This document shows positions 47,204 through 56,350 of a DNA stretch of 64,000 nt, piece after piece. Below the pieces are notes generated by a model. That model was not told where the DNA came from. It saw only the letters and a list, made by a program, of their open reading frames with translations, and did not search any database. The first letter of the stretch is position 1. The number at the start of each line of letters is the position of its first letter. Source of the DNA: JAIEPX01 sp963725255 (GTDB taxonomy: Bacteria > Pseudomonadota > Gammaproteobacteria > JAIEPX01); the NCBI GenBank assembly GCA_963725255.1, contig CAVRXV010000017.1, positions 1-64,000 on the forward strand, given 5' to 3'. The translations under genes and the position numbers were made by a program.

Positions 47204-48103
47204 CTAAATAACATCACAATTTTTTAATCCGGCGGGCAAAATGGAACGAAATGTTTCCTTTGAATCAAATAGGTGTGGATTCCAAAATATCTTCAACTCT
47301 TTAAAAATTTCTTGCTTGTTATATACTTTTTCTGCAATGAATCCTACTGCATGAATACGTTCTCGAATAAATTTACATTTTTCATCAGGGTGATTTTTGT
47401 CAAAAATTCCTTTTATCCATTCTTTCTTATTATTTTCTATCCACGTCCTACAAAGAAATCCTTTATCAACATCAAGTAAACATTTACTCCCATAAGCAAT
47501 ATTTACAAAGTCCCAAACATCGGGGGCTCCCCAACTAAAAGAGCGCATGTCAATAATTATTATGTGATATTGATTTGACATACATTCTGGAAATTTAATA
47601 GGATTTCCATTTTTATCACAAACCTTGGAGCATACGGCTCTTTGCGCTCTGATAATATCTACAACTTCAGGTGAATTCTTATCTGGTGAAGACATTGATA
47701 AAAATGTATATGTATCGCCCTGTTTATGAGTTGCTTTTTTTACTTCTTCACCCTCCCGAAGACTGGTGAGTTCAATTAACCAGTTGTTAGTATTACTTAG
47801 CATGAAATCAACTTTTGTGTTGCCCATATTAGCAGAATACTCATATTGAATCGGTAAATTGAGTTGTGACAGTGTATATGCAATCCTAACTTCAAATAAA
47901 GCGGCTTTAATAAGCTTAGTTTCAGAAGATGGCCTATTATTATTTTGCTCTATCGAAATTGCTTTTTTGATTTTTGAATCATTTAGAAATGATTCCCATC
48001 TCCCACCATCCTCGTCCCGCAGCATTTTAGATGCCCATATGCTAAATTCTACCTCATCACCCAAGCTATCCGTGAACCCTAATTCATCATTAATTGAAGC
48101 CAT
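47204..48103 (-). CDS. Hypothetical protein with possible PD-(D/E)xK nuclease-like core, 299 aa
   Basis: No confident family. Residues ~85-115 contain YEYSANMGNTKVDFML followed by NNWLIELTSL, a D...ExT pattern that could be the metal-binding core of a PD-(D/E)xK fold; I cannot verify the fold by eye. The remainder has beta-rich (YHIIIIDMRSFSWG) and helical segments and no membrane helix. It sits in an accessory stretch with antitoxin-like, SIR2-like and ATPase genes, so a defence or restriction-like role is a reasonable but weak guess. Confidence 0.55.
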   Translation of the reverse strand: MASINDELGFTDSLGDEVEFSIWASKMLRDEDGGRWESFLNDSKIKKAISIEQNNNRPSSETKLIKAALFEVRIAYTLSQLNLPIQYEYSANMGNTKVDFMLSNTNNWLIELTSLREGEEVKKATHKQGDTYTFLSMSSPDKNSPEVVDIIRAQRAVCSKVCDKNGNPIKFPECMSNQYHIIIIDMRSFSWGAPDVWDFVNIAYGSKCLLDVDKGFLCRTWIENNKKEWIKGIFDKNHPDEKCKFIRERIHAVGFIAEKVYNKQEIFKELKIFWNPHLFDSKETFRSILPAGLKNCDVI

Positions 48104-48243
48104 GTACTTACTCCAACAAAAAATTATATAAAATGGAAATCGGTATAACTAACATTTTTTAACGTTTAATCAAGGGCCGACTTATTAATGACATGATTTA
48201 TAATCTATCATTTAATAAAAACCTATTGTAATATCAGTGTATA

Positions 48244-48473
48244 TTAGAACTTGATATCAATTGCTTTTCCTACCTGATTATCCGGTTGACCAAAATCCAC
48301 AAGCACATATTGTCCTGGAATTTTAGGACTATGATCTTTTATGTACCGTATTGCTTCTGATTCAGAATCGAACTTTTTTTCGACACCATTATAATTGGGA
48401 CAAGTTCGACGCCATTATAATTGGGACAAGTTCGACGCCATTCAACTGTGTAAACAGCAAACTGTTTATCCAT
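48244..48473 (-). pseudogene. Small gene (67 codons before damage) broken by a 26-bp tandem duplication
   Basis: AAGGAGA 8 nt before an ATG at 48473 starts MDKQFAVYTVEWRRTCPNYN. The frame then enters a second copy of a 26-bp unit and stops early. Removing one copy (26 is not a multiple of three) restores a frame that continues VEKKFDSESEAIRYIKDH, then PGQYVLVDFGQPDNQVGKA to a stop at 48244-48246. The restored protein would have 67 aa. No family is recognised. Loss of one repeat copy by slippage would repair the gene, so it may be reversibly switched off. Confidence 0.75.
48389..48440. repeat. 26-bp perfect tandem duplication
   Basis: Two exact 26-bp copies, 48389-48414 and 48415-48440, each beginning TTATAATTGGGACAAG. 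They lie inside the small minus-strand gene and cause its frameshift. Confidence 0.93.
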
Positions 48474-48684
48474 GATATTTTCTCCTTTGCAACTTTTGCA
48501 CTACTCAACATTTGATATATATTATAGCAGAGATCACTAATATCCATATAGAAAATAATGCCCTTACAAAGTCCTTGAATTATTACTCTCTTACTTGAAT
48601 ATCACTAAAGTGAAGTGATTTAGATAGATTGTATAATCTATCGATGGCGACTATAATTAACAATCACCCAACATCGGATAGTAT

Positions 48685-49389
48685 ATGAGATGTAAAGATA
48701 CCTTGACTGCTATATTTGATTGGCCAATTAGATTATCAGGTTTTATCGCTATTATCTGGTCGATTCTTAGTTATTATGACATTATGCCATTTTACCAAGT
48801 TAAGTTAATTAAGATTAATTCCATAACTCCAATCACCTATTTCCTACCCGGAACGCAACTTAGGTTAGGTTTTGAGAGTCATGACAATTCATCAAATAAC
48901 GAAATAGCCACTGTTAAATGGACACTAACGAAAGGGCATAACAGTTACGAAGTTGAAGGACTTGAACCAACTATTACAATACCCCCAACTGAAAGTGGAC
49001 TGTATGTTCTAAACGTAGCCGTCACAATGCTGAATGGGACGACAAAACACGGACAATCCAATTTATACATTGTTCAGGACAAACCAGTCATGGTTAAACT
49101 CAATAAACCTCTTCGACTCAACCTAAGCATCACTGATAAAAAAAATACCCCCACCTTTTCTGATCACTTCCATGAAAATGATATTGAGGTTTACTCAGGC
49201 AATGGAGAATGGACATTAGCTAAAAACGCATCAAACAATAGAAAAAGCATTAACTTTGAATTAATGCCCAACGATTCTTTTACTACATTCGACAACAAAA
49301 TAATCGTTAGGACATATGGAAAGTCTAAAGAATTAAATAATTACGACTCAATACAAATACCAAATGAATTAATGGAATCCAAACCATAA
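48685..49389 (+). CDS. Hypothetical single-pass membrane protein with a beta-rich outer domain, 234 aa
   Basis: No family is recognised. One hydrophobic helix lies near residues 15-35 (IRLSGFIAIIWSILSYYDI). The rest appears beta-rich, with an immunoglobulin/PKD-like segment at ~50-125 (LRLGFESHDN, ATVKWTLTKG, SGLYVLNVAVTML). This suggests a membrane-anchored extracytoplasmic domain. No strong ribosome site precedes the ATG. Located in the accessory island; relation to the neighbours unknown. Confidence 0.6.
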   Translation: MRCKDTLTAIFDWPIRLSGFIAIIWSILSYYDIMPFYQVKLIKINSITPITYFLPGTQLRLGFESHDNSSNNEIATVKWTLTKGHNSYEVEGLEPTITIPPTESGLYVLNVAVTMLNGTTKHGQSNLYIVQDKPVMVKLNKPLRLNLSITDKKNTPTFSDHFHENDIEVYSGNGEWTLAKNASNNRKSINFELMPNDSFTTFDNKIIVRTYGKSKELNNYDSIQIPNELMESKP

Positions 49390-49771
49390 TTTTTATTTCC
49401 CTCTTTACTTCCAGCTCATAGAATTACATACTAATTTCACTCGATTCTAATTATCGAACCATTCTGGTTTATAGTGTTTTTCACCTAAGCCTATCTTTCA
49501 AATCATATCATGTAATTCTTCATGAATTTTGAAACTTGATTTGTTAGCACACCAAGAAGAATTAAATACACTATGAACTTAGTCCTAATAAAGTATCTCT
49601 ATATAACCTTAAAGATCACACTTTCAATATGATGAGATGTGCTATACTGTACTATATGGTAAATCGGTTCAATATACGGAGTGATAGATGAACAGGAACC
49701 CTATGCTTATGTAGAGAAATACTTAACTAGATTAAACAATAGGAAAAATTCTTTTTTATGAGTAGCGTTAA
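49390..49771. other. AT-rich non-coding stretch before the SIR2-like gene
   Basis: No convincing gene, repeat or strong promoter. A TATACT-like box near 49643 and a short frame at 49681-49761 are the only signals. Confidence 0.4.
49681..49761 (+). CDS. Possible 26-codon ORF upstream of the SIR2-like gene
   Basis: From a GTG at 49681 the frame reads IDEQEPYAYVEKYLTRLNNR and stops at 49761, 10 bp before the SIR2-like start. The sequence looks protein-like (amphipathic helix), but the start has no clear ribosome site. It may be a remnant or chance. Confidence 0.2.
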   Translation: MIDEQEPYAYVEKYLTRLNNRKNSFL

Positions 49772-50989
49772 ATGACAAATAGAATATTGAGTAATTTTTC
49801 AGAAGTCCTGAACGACCTCAGAAAACACCCAGAAAAATGCGTTTTATTTCTTGGCAATGGCTTCAGCTCAGGATTTGATAATAAATTTACATATTCGCTT
49901 ATTAAAGGAAAAATTAGTGATGAAATAAGGCTAGAATCCCCAGAATTGGCTGATTTTTTGATAACCACACAAACCGATAATATAGAAGAAATTCTTTTAT
50001 ATTATATCTACGCAATTAACTCACTTCAAGCTCTCAATGAATTCTATTTCAAAATAAAAGATATCGATACCATAATGAATAAAATCAATGAACACAAGGC
50101 TATTTTGTATAAAGAATTTTTAACTGCTTTTGATCAAAACCACCCGAAAAGATTAGGGGGTGATCACGAAACTAAAATATTGAATTGTGCAAGGAATTTA
50201 ATCTCGTTTAATAAAAACACCGAGCACTGTATCATATCTCAGATATATACTACGAATTATGACCTCGTCCTATACTGGGTTTTACAACAATCCAATGATA
50301 TTTTTCTACATGAATTCAGTGAGAACCATCATTTCGTTGACGCATTTTCTTTAGACCCTAAATCAAATAAAGGTTTTGATTGTGAGGCCATGGATAAAAT
50401 TAATTTAACTGAGGATTTGTATGTATTATTTGGACCTAAAAATAATCATATTAATGTTCACTATTTGCACGGAGCTATTCATATATATGACATAGCAACA
50501 CATACATTAAAAATACGAAAGTACGGCAATAAAAATAGTATATTTAGCTTACAAGACATCATTAAAACTTTCAAGAATATAATAAAAAAATACAATATTA
50601 ATGAAATCAGACCTACGATAGTATTTGAAGGGTTGAGTGAGTTTAAGGAAAAATATATCGCGGGATCGATGTATCTCACGGATATCTATAATAGATTCGG
50701 TCAATTAAAAGGTCAAAATATTGTAATCTATGGGTGTCAATTAATTGACGCCCACAATGAGAACGATTTTGTTGATATACACATTTGGAGAAGAGTTTTC
50801 AAAAATAAGAAGTTTAAACGTATCTATATTGGAATCTATTCTGAGAATCATAGTGAAGCATTTAATATATCTAAGAAAAATATATTAGATTGTGTAAAAA
50901 AATGGCGAAACTCAAAGGATGTGGACGATATCATTTTTTTTTCATCAAAAACCATGCCTACAATTTGGGATGAAATATCTATATCTTAG
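49772..50989 (+). CDS. SIR2-like (DUF4917-type) protein
   Basis: 405 aa. The N-terminus has the nucleotide-binding glycine motif of SIR2-like folds (LFLGNGFSSGFDNKF, ~25-39). TTNYDLVLYW (~166) supplies the conserved Asn-Asp, and VHYLHGAIHIYD (~229) supplies the candidate catalytic His. The overall pattern matches the DUF4917 group. Many stand-alone SIR2-like proteins in bacterial genomes are NAD-degrading effectors of anti-phage systems. Enzymatic activity here is inferred from these motifs only, and no obvious partner (Argonaute, STAND sensor) adjoins it. No membrane helix. Confidence 0.75.
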   Translation: MTNRILSNFSEVLNDLRKHPEKCVLFLGNGFSSGFDNKFTYSLIKGKISDEIRLESPELADFLITTQTDNIEEILLYYIYAINSLQALNEFYFKIKDIDTIMNKINEHKAILYKEFLTAFDQNHPKRLGGDHETKILNCARNLISFNKNTEHCIISQIYTTNYDLVLYWVLQQSNDIFLHEFSENHHFVDAFSLDPKSNKGFDCEAMDKINLTEDLYVLFGPKNNHINVHYLHGAIHIYDIATHTLKIRKYGNKNSIFSLQDIIKTFKNIIKKYNINEIRPTIVFEGLSEFKEKYIAGSMYLTDIYNRFGQLKGQNIVIYGCQLIDAHNENDFVDIHIWRRVFKNKKFKRIYIGIYSENHSEAFNISKKNILDCVKKWRNSKDVDDIIFFSSKTMPTIWDEISIS

Positions 50990-51129
50990 AGCCTACCAAG
51001 CTAATCTTGAACACTCTTTATTACCATCTTGAGCCTCTACTCAACAACGTGGAGCTCGATATAAACACGAGTATTTTCTCTTTTATCCAGCTATAAAAAT
51101 AATGCTCTTAATCGACCACTGTTGACAAC

Positions 51130-51146
51130 GCACCACTAAGTGGTGC
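51130..51146. repeat. 17-bp palindrome
   Basis: GCACCACTAAGTGGTGC is a perfect 7-bp inverted repeat around TAA, in the gap between the SIR2-like and ATPase genes. It lacks a T-run on either strand, so it is more likely an operator or relic than a terminator. Confidence 0.5.
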
Positions 51147-51221
51147 AATTAAAATTGGCTATACTTGCTTAAACGTAAGAATTAAGAGCCCACAAAGGAA
51201 TCAGTACATCCTGGAAATCTC

Positions 51222-52430
51222 TCAGTAGAGAAAACCAAATAAATAAAGGGGTATTTCCATGTGCCCTGGATATAAAATATCATCTTTGACTAAATATCCC
51301 CGTTTGGCCTGCTTGAGTTGTTGTTGTTTTTTATTTTTGCCGCCGATCTCAAAAAAATCTTCTCCAACAGTGTAGTCACCAATTGTGCTGTAGAATACAT
51401 CATATTCAGCATTCATTAAGGATTGCAGAAAGAATAATTCCCTGACTGTGCCAATTGATAAGACCTCCCCTAAATAATGATTCAGTGCACTAAGTAATGT
51501 GGTGTTATTGATAAATATTTTTAAGGGTTTTTGTAATCCACGATTACCACCATCTGGCGCTGTCACAAAACGCACAAGACCAGCTTCGGATAATATGATT
51601 AAGTAATGCTCAGTCGTTTTGTGATCAATTTGCAAATTCTTTGCCAAATTATTGATATTGATTTCGCCAGGTGGGATGCTGGCTAAGAAATTCAATATCC
51701 GCTTAAAATATATTAAATTAGGTGTCTTCAGATTATAAAATTTTGCGATATCTTCATAGATTGATTTATCAATAATGCTAATTAACTTTTCGTAAAAATC
51801 ATCGGCGTCCTCAAATAAAAATGGGTAATATCCCGTTAAGAGAAAATCTTTAAAATGACCTTTTATTTGTGTAACTTGTGCTAGTGAATTGCAAATATCG
51901 TCGGGATTTTTGATAATATTTTCATAGCTAATGATCGGGTATTTTTTTTGCGTTACAAATCCCAAATATTCCCTAAAAGACAAGCCATGCATTTTAAATA
52001 TTTTACCGCGCCGTGATAAATCATAACTGCCTTTCACCAAGTCTATGCTAGAACTACCCGAGAAAATCACTTTAACACTGGGGAATGAATCATAGATATT
52101 TTTAAGTTCTTGATTCCAGTTCGGATATTTATGTACTTCATCGATAAAAAAATGATCGATCCCTTCCAATTGATAGAGATCGTCGACAAAACCTAATAAG
52201 GTATGATCGCTAAAATAAATATTATCCGCAGATACATACATCGCCTTTGCGTTCGACGGTAGTTTTTCTTTAATAAATTGCAACATCAGTGTCGTCTTCC
52301 CTACTCCGCGAGGCCCGACAATACCCGTAAGTCGACTATTGATATGGAATTGATCATATAAATAGCGATGGGATTCAACCTGGACTTCTGCCAGCAAGCG
52401 CTTAAACGTTTCTTGTAAAAAAGGCACCAT
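51222..52430 (-). CDS. AAA ATPase with DUF4143-type C-terminus
   Basis: I prefer the ATG at 52430 (402 aa, MVPFLQETFKRLLAEVQ), because the upstream in-frame extension (to 52517) runs through two operator-like palindromes. Walker A GPRGVGKTTL (~39-48); Walker B FFIDEVHKY (~98-106); sensor SGSSSIDL (~124); then the conserved GLSFREYL segment. A winged-helix-like region (INNLAKNLQIDHKTTEHYL) and the DUF4143 nuclease-like C-terminus follow (LFFLQSLMNAEYDVFYS, GDYTVGEDFFEIGG). Such ATPases are common, often horizontally transferred, and of unclear role. The twin palindromes suggest dedicated regulation. Confidence 0.88.
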   Translation of the reverse strand: MVPFLQETFKRLLAEVQVESHRYLYDQFHINSRLTGIVGPRGVGKTTLMLQFIKEKLPSNAKAMYVSADNIYFSDHTLLGFVDDLYQLEGIDHFFIDEVHKYPNWNQELKNIYDSFPSVKVIFSGSSSIDLVKGSYDLSRRGKIFKMHGLSFREYLGFVTQKKYPIISYENIIKNPDDICNSLAQVTQIKGHFKDFLLTGYYPFLFEDADDFYEKLISIIDKSIYEDIAKFYNLKTPNLIYFKRILNFLASIPPGEININNLAKNLQIDHKTTEHYLIILSEAGLVRFVTAPDGGNRGLQKPLKIFINNTTLLSALNHYLGEVLSIGTVRELFFLQSLMNAEYDVFYSTIGDYTVGEDFFEIGGKNKKQQQLKQAKRGYLVKDDILYPGHMEIPLYLFGFLY

Positions 52431-52431
52431 T

Positions 52432-52477
52432 TGGAGTGTACTCCATAAAATCATTAATATTGTTGGAGTATACTCCA
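52432..52477 (-). promoter_or_regulatory. Twin palindromic operators upstream of the AAA ATPase
   Basis: TGGAGTGTACTCCA (52432-52445) and TGGAGTATACTCCA (52464-52477) are 14-bp palindromes (the second perfect, the first with one central G-T departure), each followed by TAAAAT. They are 32 bp apart, about three helical turns. The first abuts the proposed start codon, ideal for repression. Confidence 0.75.
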
Positions 52478-52770
52478 TAAAATAGTGTTTGTCAAAATAT
52501 GAGCTGTTAGCCATCATAATCCTAATAACAGCTCAACGACTCATTTGGCCCTACATGAATGCCCCATCAGGGCCAAAAGCAGTGTATTTTGATTGAGGCT
52601 GGCTCTCAATTACCTTTGATAGAGTCATTTAAACTGTGTTTGGCTCTATCAACGAGTATCATAAGGACCAGATAGCGGAAATAGCGGGACACGCTGTAGC
52701 TTATAAGTTAATAGTTTACTTTTTGGGTATACTGGTACCATTATTCACATTCCTAAAATTGGAGAAGCCA

Positions 52771-54897
52771 ATGAAATGGCAATTTACAAAAACTTTTTGT
52801 CTCAGCGTCTTGTTGACAACCTCAATCTTACAACTTGAGGCAGCAGATATGACAACACTCACAAAACCACCCATCGCAAAAAAAATTCCTAAAATTACCG
52901 AGATCAACGATCACAAGTTAGTCGATAATTATTTTTGGATGCGCGATAAACAAAATCCCGAAGTAAAAGCTTATCTAGAAGCCGAAAACACTTATACCGA
53001 CGCAGTGATGGAGCCCACCCAACCCTTTCAAAGACAACTCTACAATGAAATGCTAAAACGCATCAAAGAAACTGACACTAATGTGCCTTACGCTGAAGGT
53101 AATTATCTTTATTATTCCAAGTCCAAAAAGGGCAAACAATACCCGATTTACTATCGTAAAAAACGAACTAAGGGAGCTGTGGAAGAAGTCGTACTTGATG
53201 TGAATGAATTGGCAAAGGGACAAGCCTTCATGTCACTGGGCACTTATGACGTCAGCCCAAATGGTAACCTTCTTGCCTATTCAACAGATAAGACAGGTTA
53301 TCGCCAATATGTGCTTCATCTCAAAGACTTGAGTACTGGAAAATTACTACCCGATCAGGCCATAAACGTGGGATCAGTAGCCTGGGCGAATGACAACAAG
53401 ACCCTTTTCTACACCGTTGAAGATGCGGCGAAACGACAATACCGTCTTTATAGACACTTAGTAGGAACGAGCGGCCCAGATGATCTCATTTATGAAGAGA
53501 CTGATGATCGTTTTTATATCGGCCTGGGCAAATCCAGAAGCAAAGCTTATCTATTTCTCATATCCGCCAGCCATACAACTTCCGAGGCTCGCTATATTCC
53601 TGCCGATCAACCGACAGCAAACTGGAAAGTTATAGCACCGCGCCAGGATAATATTGAATACTATCCAGATCATAATGGAGATTTTTTCTATATTCGTGTT
53701 AATGATACCGGTCGCAACTTCCGACTCGTTAAAGCTCCGATTAATGACCCTCGAAAACAAAATTGGCAAGAAGTCATACCTCATCGAAAAGACGTTATGC
53801 TTGACGACACCGATTTTTTCAAAAACTACTCGATTCTCTATGAGCGCGAGAATGGTCTACCACAAATTCGTGTCACAGATCTTCACAGCGGACATTCAGA
53901 ACGCCTCAAATTCCCTGAGCCCGCTTATGACGTTTCGAGTTATATTAATCATGAATATGACACCACAGAATTTCGCTACGTTTATGAATCGTTCATCACA
54001 CCACTCTCTATTTATAATTTTGACATGAAGTCCAGAAAAACAACTTTGCTTAAACGCAAAGAAGTTCTCGGTGGTTACGATCCAAGTCGTTATGACGTTG
54101 AACAGCTGAATGCTACTGCAAAAGATGGAGTAAAAATTCCAATTTCATTGCTGTATCTTAAAGGGACAAAATTAAATCATAAAGGGGCGCTTTATCTCTA
54201 CGGATATGGATCCTATGGTCTTGCTCTCGATATAGAATTTAACTCAAACTTATTTTCGATGGTCGATCGCGGTGTGGTTGTGGCTATTGCACATATAAGG
54301 GGTGGAGGAGAAAAAGGCAAAGCGTGGCACGACGACGGACGCATGATGCACAAAAAAAATACCTTCACTGATTTTATCACTTGCGCCGAATTTTTATTGT
54401 CACAAGGCTATGGCTCAAAAGATCGGCTGGTTATTGAAGGGGGGAGCGCTGGCGGCTTGTTGATGGGGACTGTTCTGAACATGCGTCCAGATCTCTTTCA
54501 CGCGGCAATACTCGAAGTTCCCTTTGTCGACTTCATCAATACAATGCTCGATGAATCACTACCCTTAACGGCTTCAGAATTTGAAGAGTGGGGCAATCCG
54601 AAGGAAAAAGCAGCCTTTGAATACATGTATTCGTATTCTCCCTATGACAATATCGAAGCTAAACTCTACCCTAACATGCTTGTAAAAACTTCTTTTAATG
54701 ATAGCCAGGTTATGTACTGGGAGCCCGCCAAATATGTGGCAAAAATGAGAGCATTGCGCACTGACCACAATATCCTCATTTTAAAAACTAATATTGATCC
54801 TGCAGGACATGACGGTGCGTCGGGACGATATAATCATTTGAAGGAAGCGGCTTTTAAATACGCCTATATGCTGACGCAAATGGGTATCGATAAGTAA
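52771..54897 (+). CDS. ptrB: Oligopeptidase B (prolyl oligopeptidase family S9A)
   Basis: Serine peptidase cutting short peptides after Arg or Lys. I choose the ATG at 52771 (708 aa) with TTGGAG 6 nt upstream; the frame is open to 52636. The N-terminal beta-propeller region begins NYFWMRDKQNPEVKAYLEAEN and includes KGKQYPIYYRKK. The catalytic domain has IAHIRGGGEKGKAWHDDGR, the nucleophile in IEGGSAGGLLMG (~570), the acid region NDSQVMYWEP (~652) and the catalytic His in PAGHDGASGRY (~688). Unlike the usual cytosolic enzyme it starts with a signal-peptide-like segment (FCLSVLLTTSILQLEAA), so it may be periplasmic. Confidence 0.93.
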   Translation: MKWQFTKTFCLSVLLTTSILQLEAADMTTLTKPPIAKKIPKITEINDHKLVDNYFWMRDKQNPEVKAYLEAENTYTDAVMEPTQPFQRQLYNEMLKRIKETDTNVPYAEGNYLYYSKSKKGKQYPIYYRKKRTKGAVEEVVLDVNELAKGQAFMSLGTYDVSPNGNLLAYSTDKTGYRQYVLHLKDLSTGKLLPDQAINVGSVAWANDNKTLFYTVEDAAKRQYRLYRHLVGTSGPDDLIYEETDDRFYIGLGKSRSKAYLFLISASHTTSEARYIPADQPTANWKVIAPRQDNIEYYPDHNGDFFYIRVNDTGRNFRLVKAPINDPRKQNWQEVIPHRKDVMLDDTDFFKNYSILYERENGLPQIRVTDLHSGHSERLKFPEPAYDVSSYINHEYDTTEFRYVYESFITPLSIYNFDMKSRKTTLLKRKEVLGGYDPSRYDVEQLNATAKDGVKIPISLLYLKGTKLNHKGALYLYGYGSYGLALDIEFNSNLFSMVDRGVVVAIAHIRGGGEKGKAWHDDGRMMHKKNTFTDFITCAEFLLSQGYGSKDRLVIEGGSAGGLLMGTVLNMRPDLFHAAILEVPFVDFINTMLDESLPLTASEFEEWGNPKEKAAFEYMYSYSPYDNIEAKLYPNMLVKTSFNDSQVMYWEPAKYVAKMRALRTDHNILILKTNIDPAGHDGASGRYNHLKEAAFKYAYMLTQMGIDK

Positions 54898-54978
54898 TTT
54901 TGACAGATAATGTTGACATATGAAGTCTCTCCACTTTAGGATTGAATGATATTTTTATATTGCAGGAATGTTGGTTTT

Positions 54979-56349
54979 ATGAGTTTTTCTGAATCCCTAG
55001 AGTCCGAATCGGATATCGAAATTTACAGTGTTTCAGCACTCAATCGTTTAGCGAAGGTTGTTTTAGAAGAAACATTTTCCCTGATTTGGGTCGAAGGCGA
55101 GATTTCAAATTTGGCCTGCCCCAGTTCTGGACACATGTATTTTTCGCTCAAAGATGAAACAGCACAAGTTCGGTGCGCCTTGTTTAAACAGCGAAGTCGT
55201 GGCCTCACTTTTACACCTGAAAATGGCATGCTCGTTCGCGTTCAAGCACGTGTAAGTTTGTATGAAGGTCGCGGTGAAATTCAGCTAATCGTTGAGCAAA
55301 TAGAAGAAGCAGGAAATGGAGCACTCCAACGCGCATTTGAAGCACTCAAGAAAAAACTGCTCGCTGAAGGATTATTTGATAGCGCTCATAAAAAATCCTT
55401 GCCTAAATTACCGACGTGTATCGGTGTTGTCACTTCTCCGACGGGCGCAGCAGTTCGTGATATTATCAGTGTATTAAAACGACGTTTTCCCTCTATTCCT
55501 ATTATTATTTATCCTACCGCTGTGCAAGGAAACGAAGCACCTGCTCAAATTGTTCAAGCGATTAAAAAAGCCAATGAGCATGCAAAATGCGATGTTTTAA
55601 TTGTTGGACGCGGGGGTGGCTCGCTAGAAGATTTATGGTCCTTTAATGAAGAAATTGTCGCGCGTGCAATATATGAAAGCACTATACCCATTGTAAGCGC
55701 AGTGGGTCACGAAATTGATACCACGATTGCGGATTATGTGGCAGATCATCGTGCAGCCACACCAACGGCTGCTGCAGAATTAGTATCGCCCGATCGACAA
55801 GAGTGGCAACACAAAGTGGATCAATATGCGGCTCGCCTTCAACAAAATTGGCGGACATTTTTAAATCATGCCAATTTAAATGTTATGCATTTACGCAAAC
55901 GACTTAAACATCCTGGACAAATTATTCGTGAACGAACACAACACTGTGATCATTTAGAGCAACGCTTACTCTCATCATGGCAAACAATTATTCACCGATC
56001 GATTCAATCTCTTAATCACATCAAGGCTCGTTTGCAACAACAAAATCCATCCTACACACTGAAATCTCAACAAATTTTGTGTCAAACACTTTCTGATCGC
56101 TTCCACACTTCAATTCAACATTTAATTAGCAATAAACTACTTCAATTAGAAAATACGAGCCGCGCACTCAATGCGGTGAGCCCGTTGAATACCTTAGGCC
56201 GCGGCTATGCGATTGCGACTCAACAAAATAAAATCGTCAAATCGACTCAGCGAGTAAAAATCGGCGATACACTACGCATTCGATTATCGGATGGACAATT
56301 GGATTGTTCCGTCAATACGATACTGACTTCAGATAGCGCTGGAAATTAA
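54979..56349 (+). CDS. xseA: Exodeoxyribonuclease VII large subunit
   Basis: Catalytic subunit of the processive single-strand exonuclease ExoVII. Start set at the ATG at 54979 (MSFSESLESES); the frame is open to 54946. N-terminal OB fold (SLIWVEGEISNL, SGHMYFSLKDETAQVRCALF), then the catalytic domain: GVVTSPTGAAVRDI, GRGGGSLEDLWSFNEE, SAVGHEIDTTIADYVAD. A long coiled-coil region follows, and the C-terminal beta segment (LGRGYAIATQ) binds XseB. 456 aa, typical. The small-subunit gene xseB is not in this window. Confidence 0.96.
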   Translation: MSFSESLESESDIEIYSVSALNRLAKVVLEETFSLIWVEGEISNLACPSSGHMYFSLKDETAQVRCALFKQRSRGLTFTPENGMLVRVQARVSLYEGRGEIQLIVEQIEEAGNGALQRAFEALKKKLLAEGLFDSAHKKSLPKLPTCIGVVTSPTGAAVRDIISVLKRRFPSIPIIIYPTAVQGNEAPAQIVQAIKKANEHAKCDVLIVGRGGGSLEDLWSFNEEIVARAIYESTIPIVSAVGHEIDTTIADYVADHRAATPTAAAELVSPDRQEWQHKVDQYAARLQQNWRTFLNHANLNVMHLRKRLKHPGQIIRERTQHCDHLEQRLLSSWQTIIHRSIQSLNHIKARLQQQNPSYTLKSQQILCQTLSDRFHTSIQHLISNKLLQLENTSRALNAVSPLNTLGRGYAIATQQNKIVKSTQRVKIGDTLRIRLSDGQLDCSVNTILTSDSAGN

Positions 56350-56350
56350 T

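Noticed and set aside
48685..50989. Two-gene operon of the membrane protein and the SIR2-like protein
   Set aside because: A 382-bp non-coding gap lies between them and no coupling signal was seen; co-function is not supported by spacing.
52636..52770. N-terminal extension of oligopeptidase B from the ATG at 52636
   Set aside because: No homology in this stretch, and the ATG at 52771 has a good ribosome site and gives a normal-length protein.
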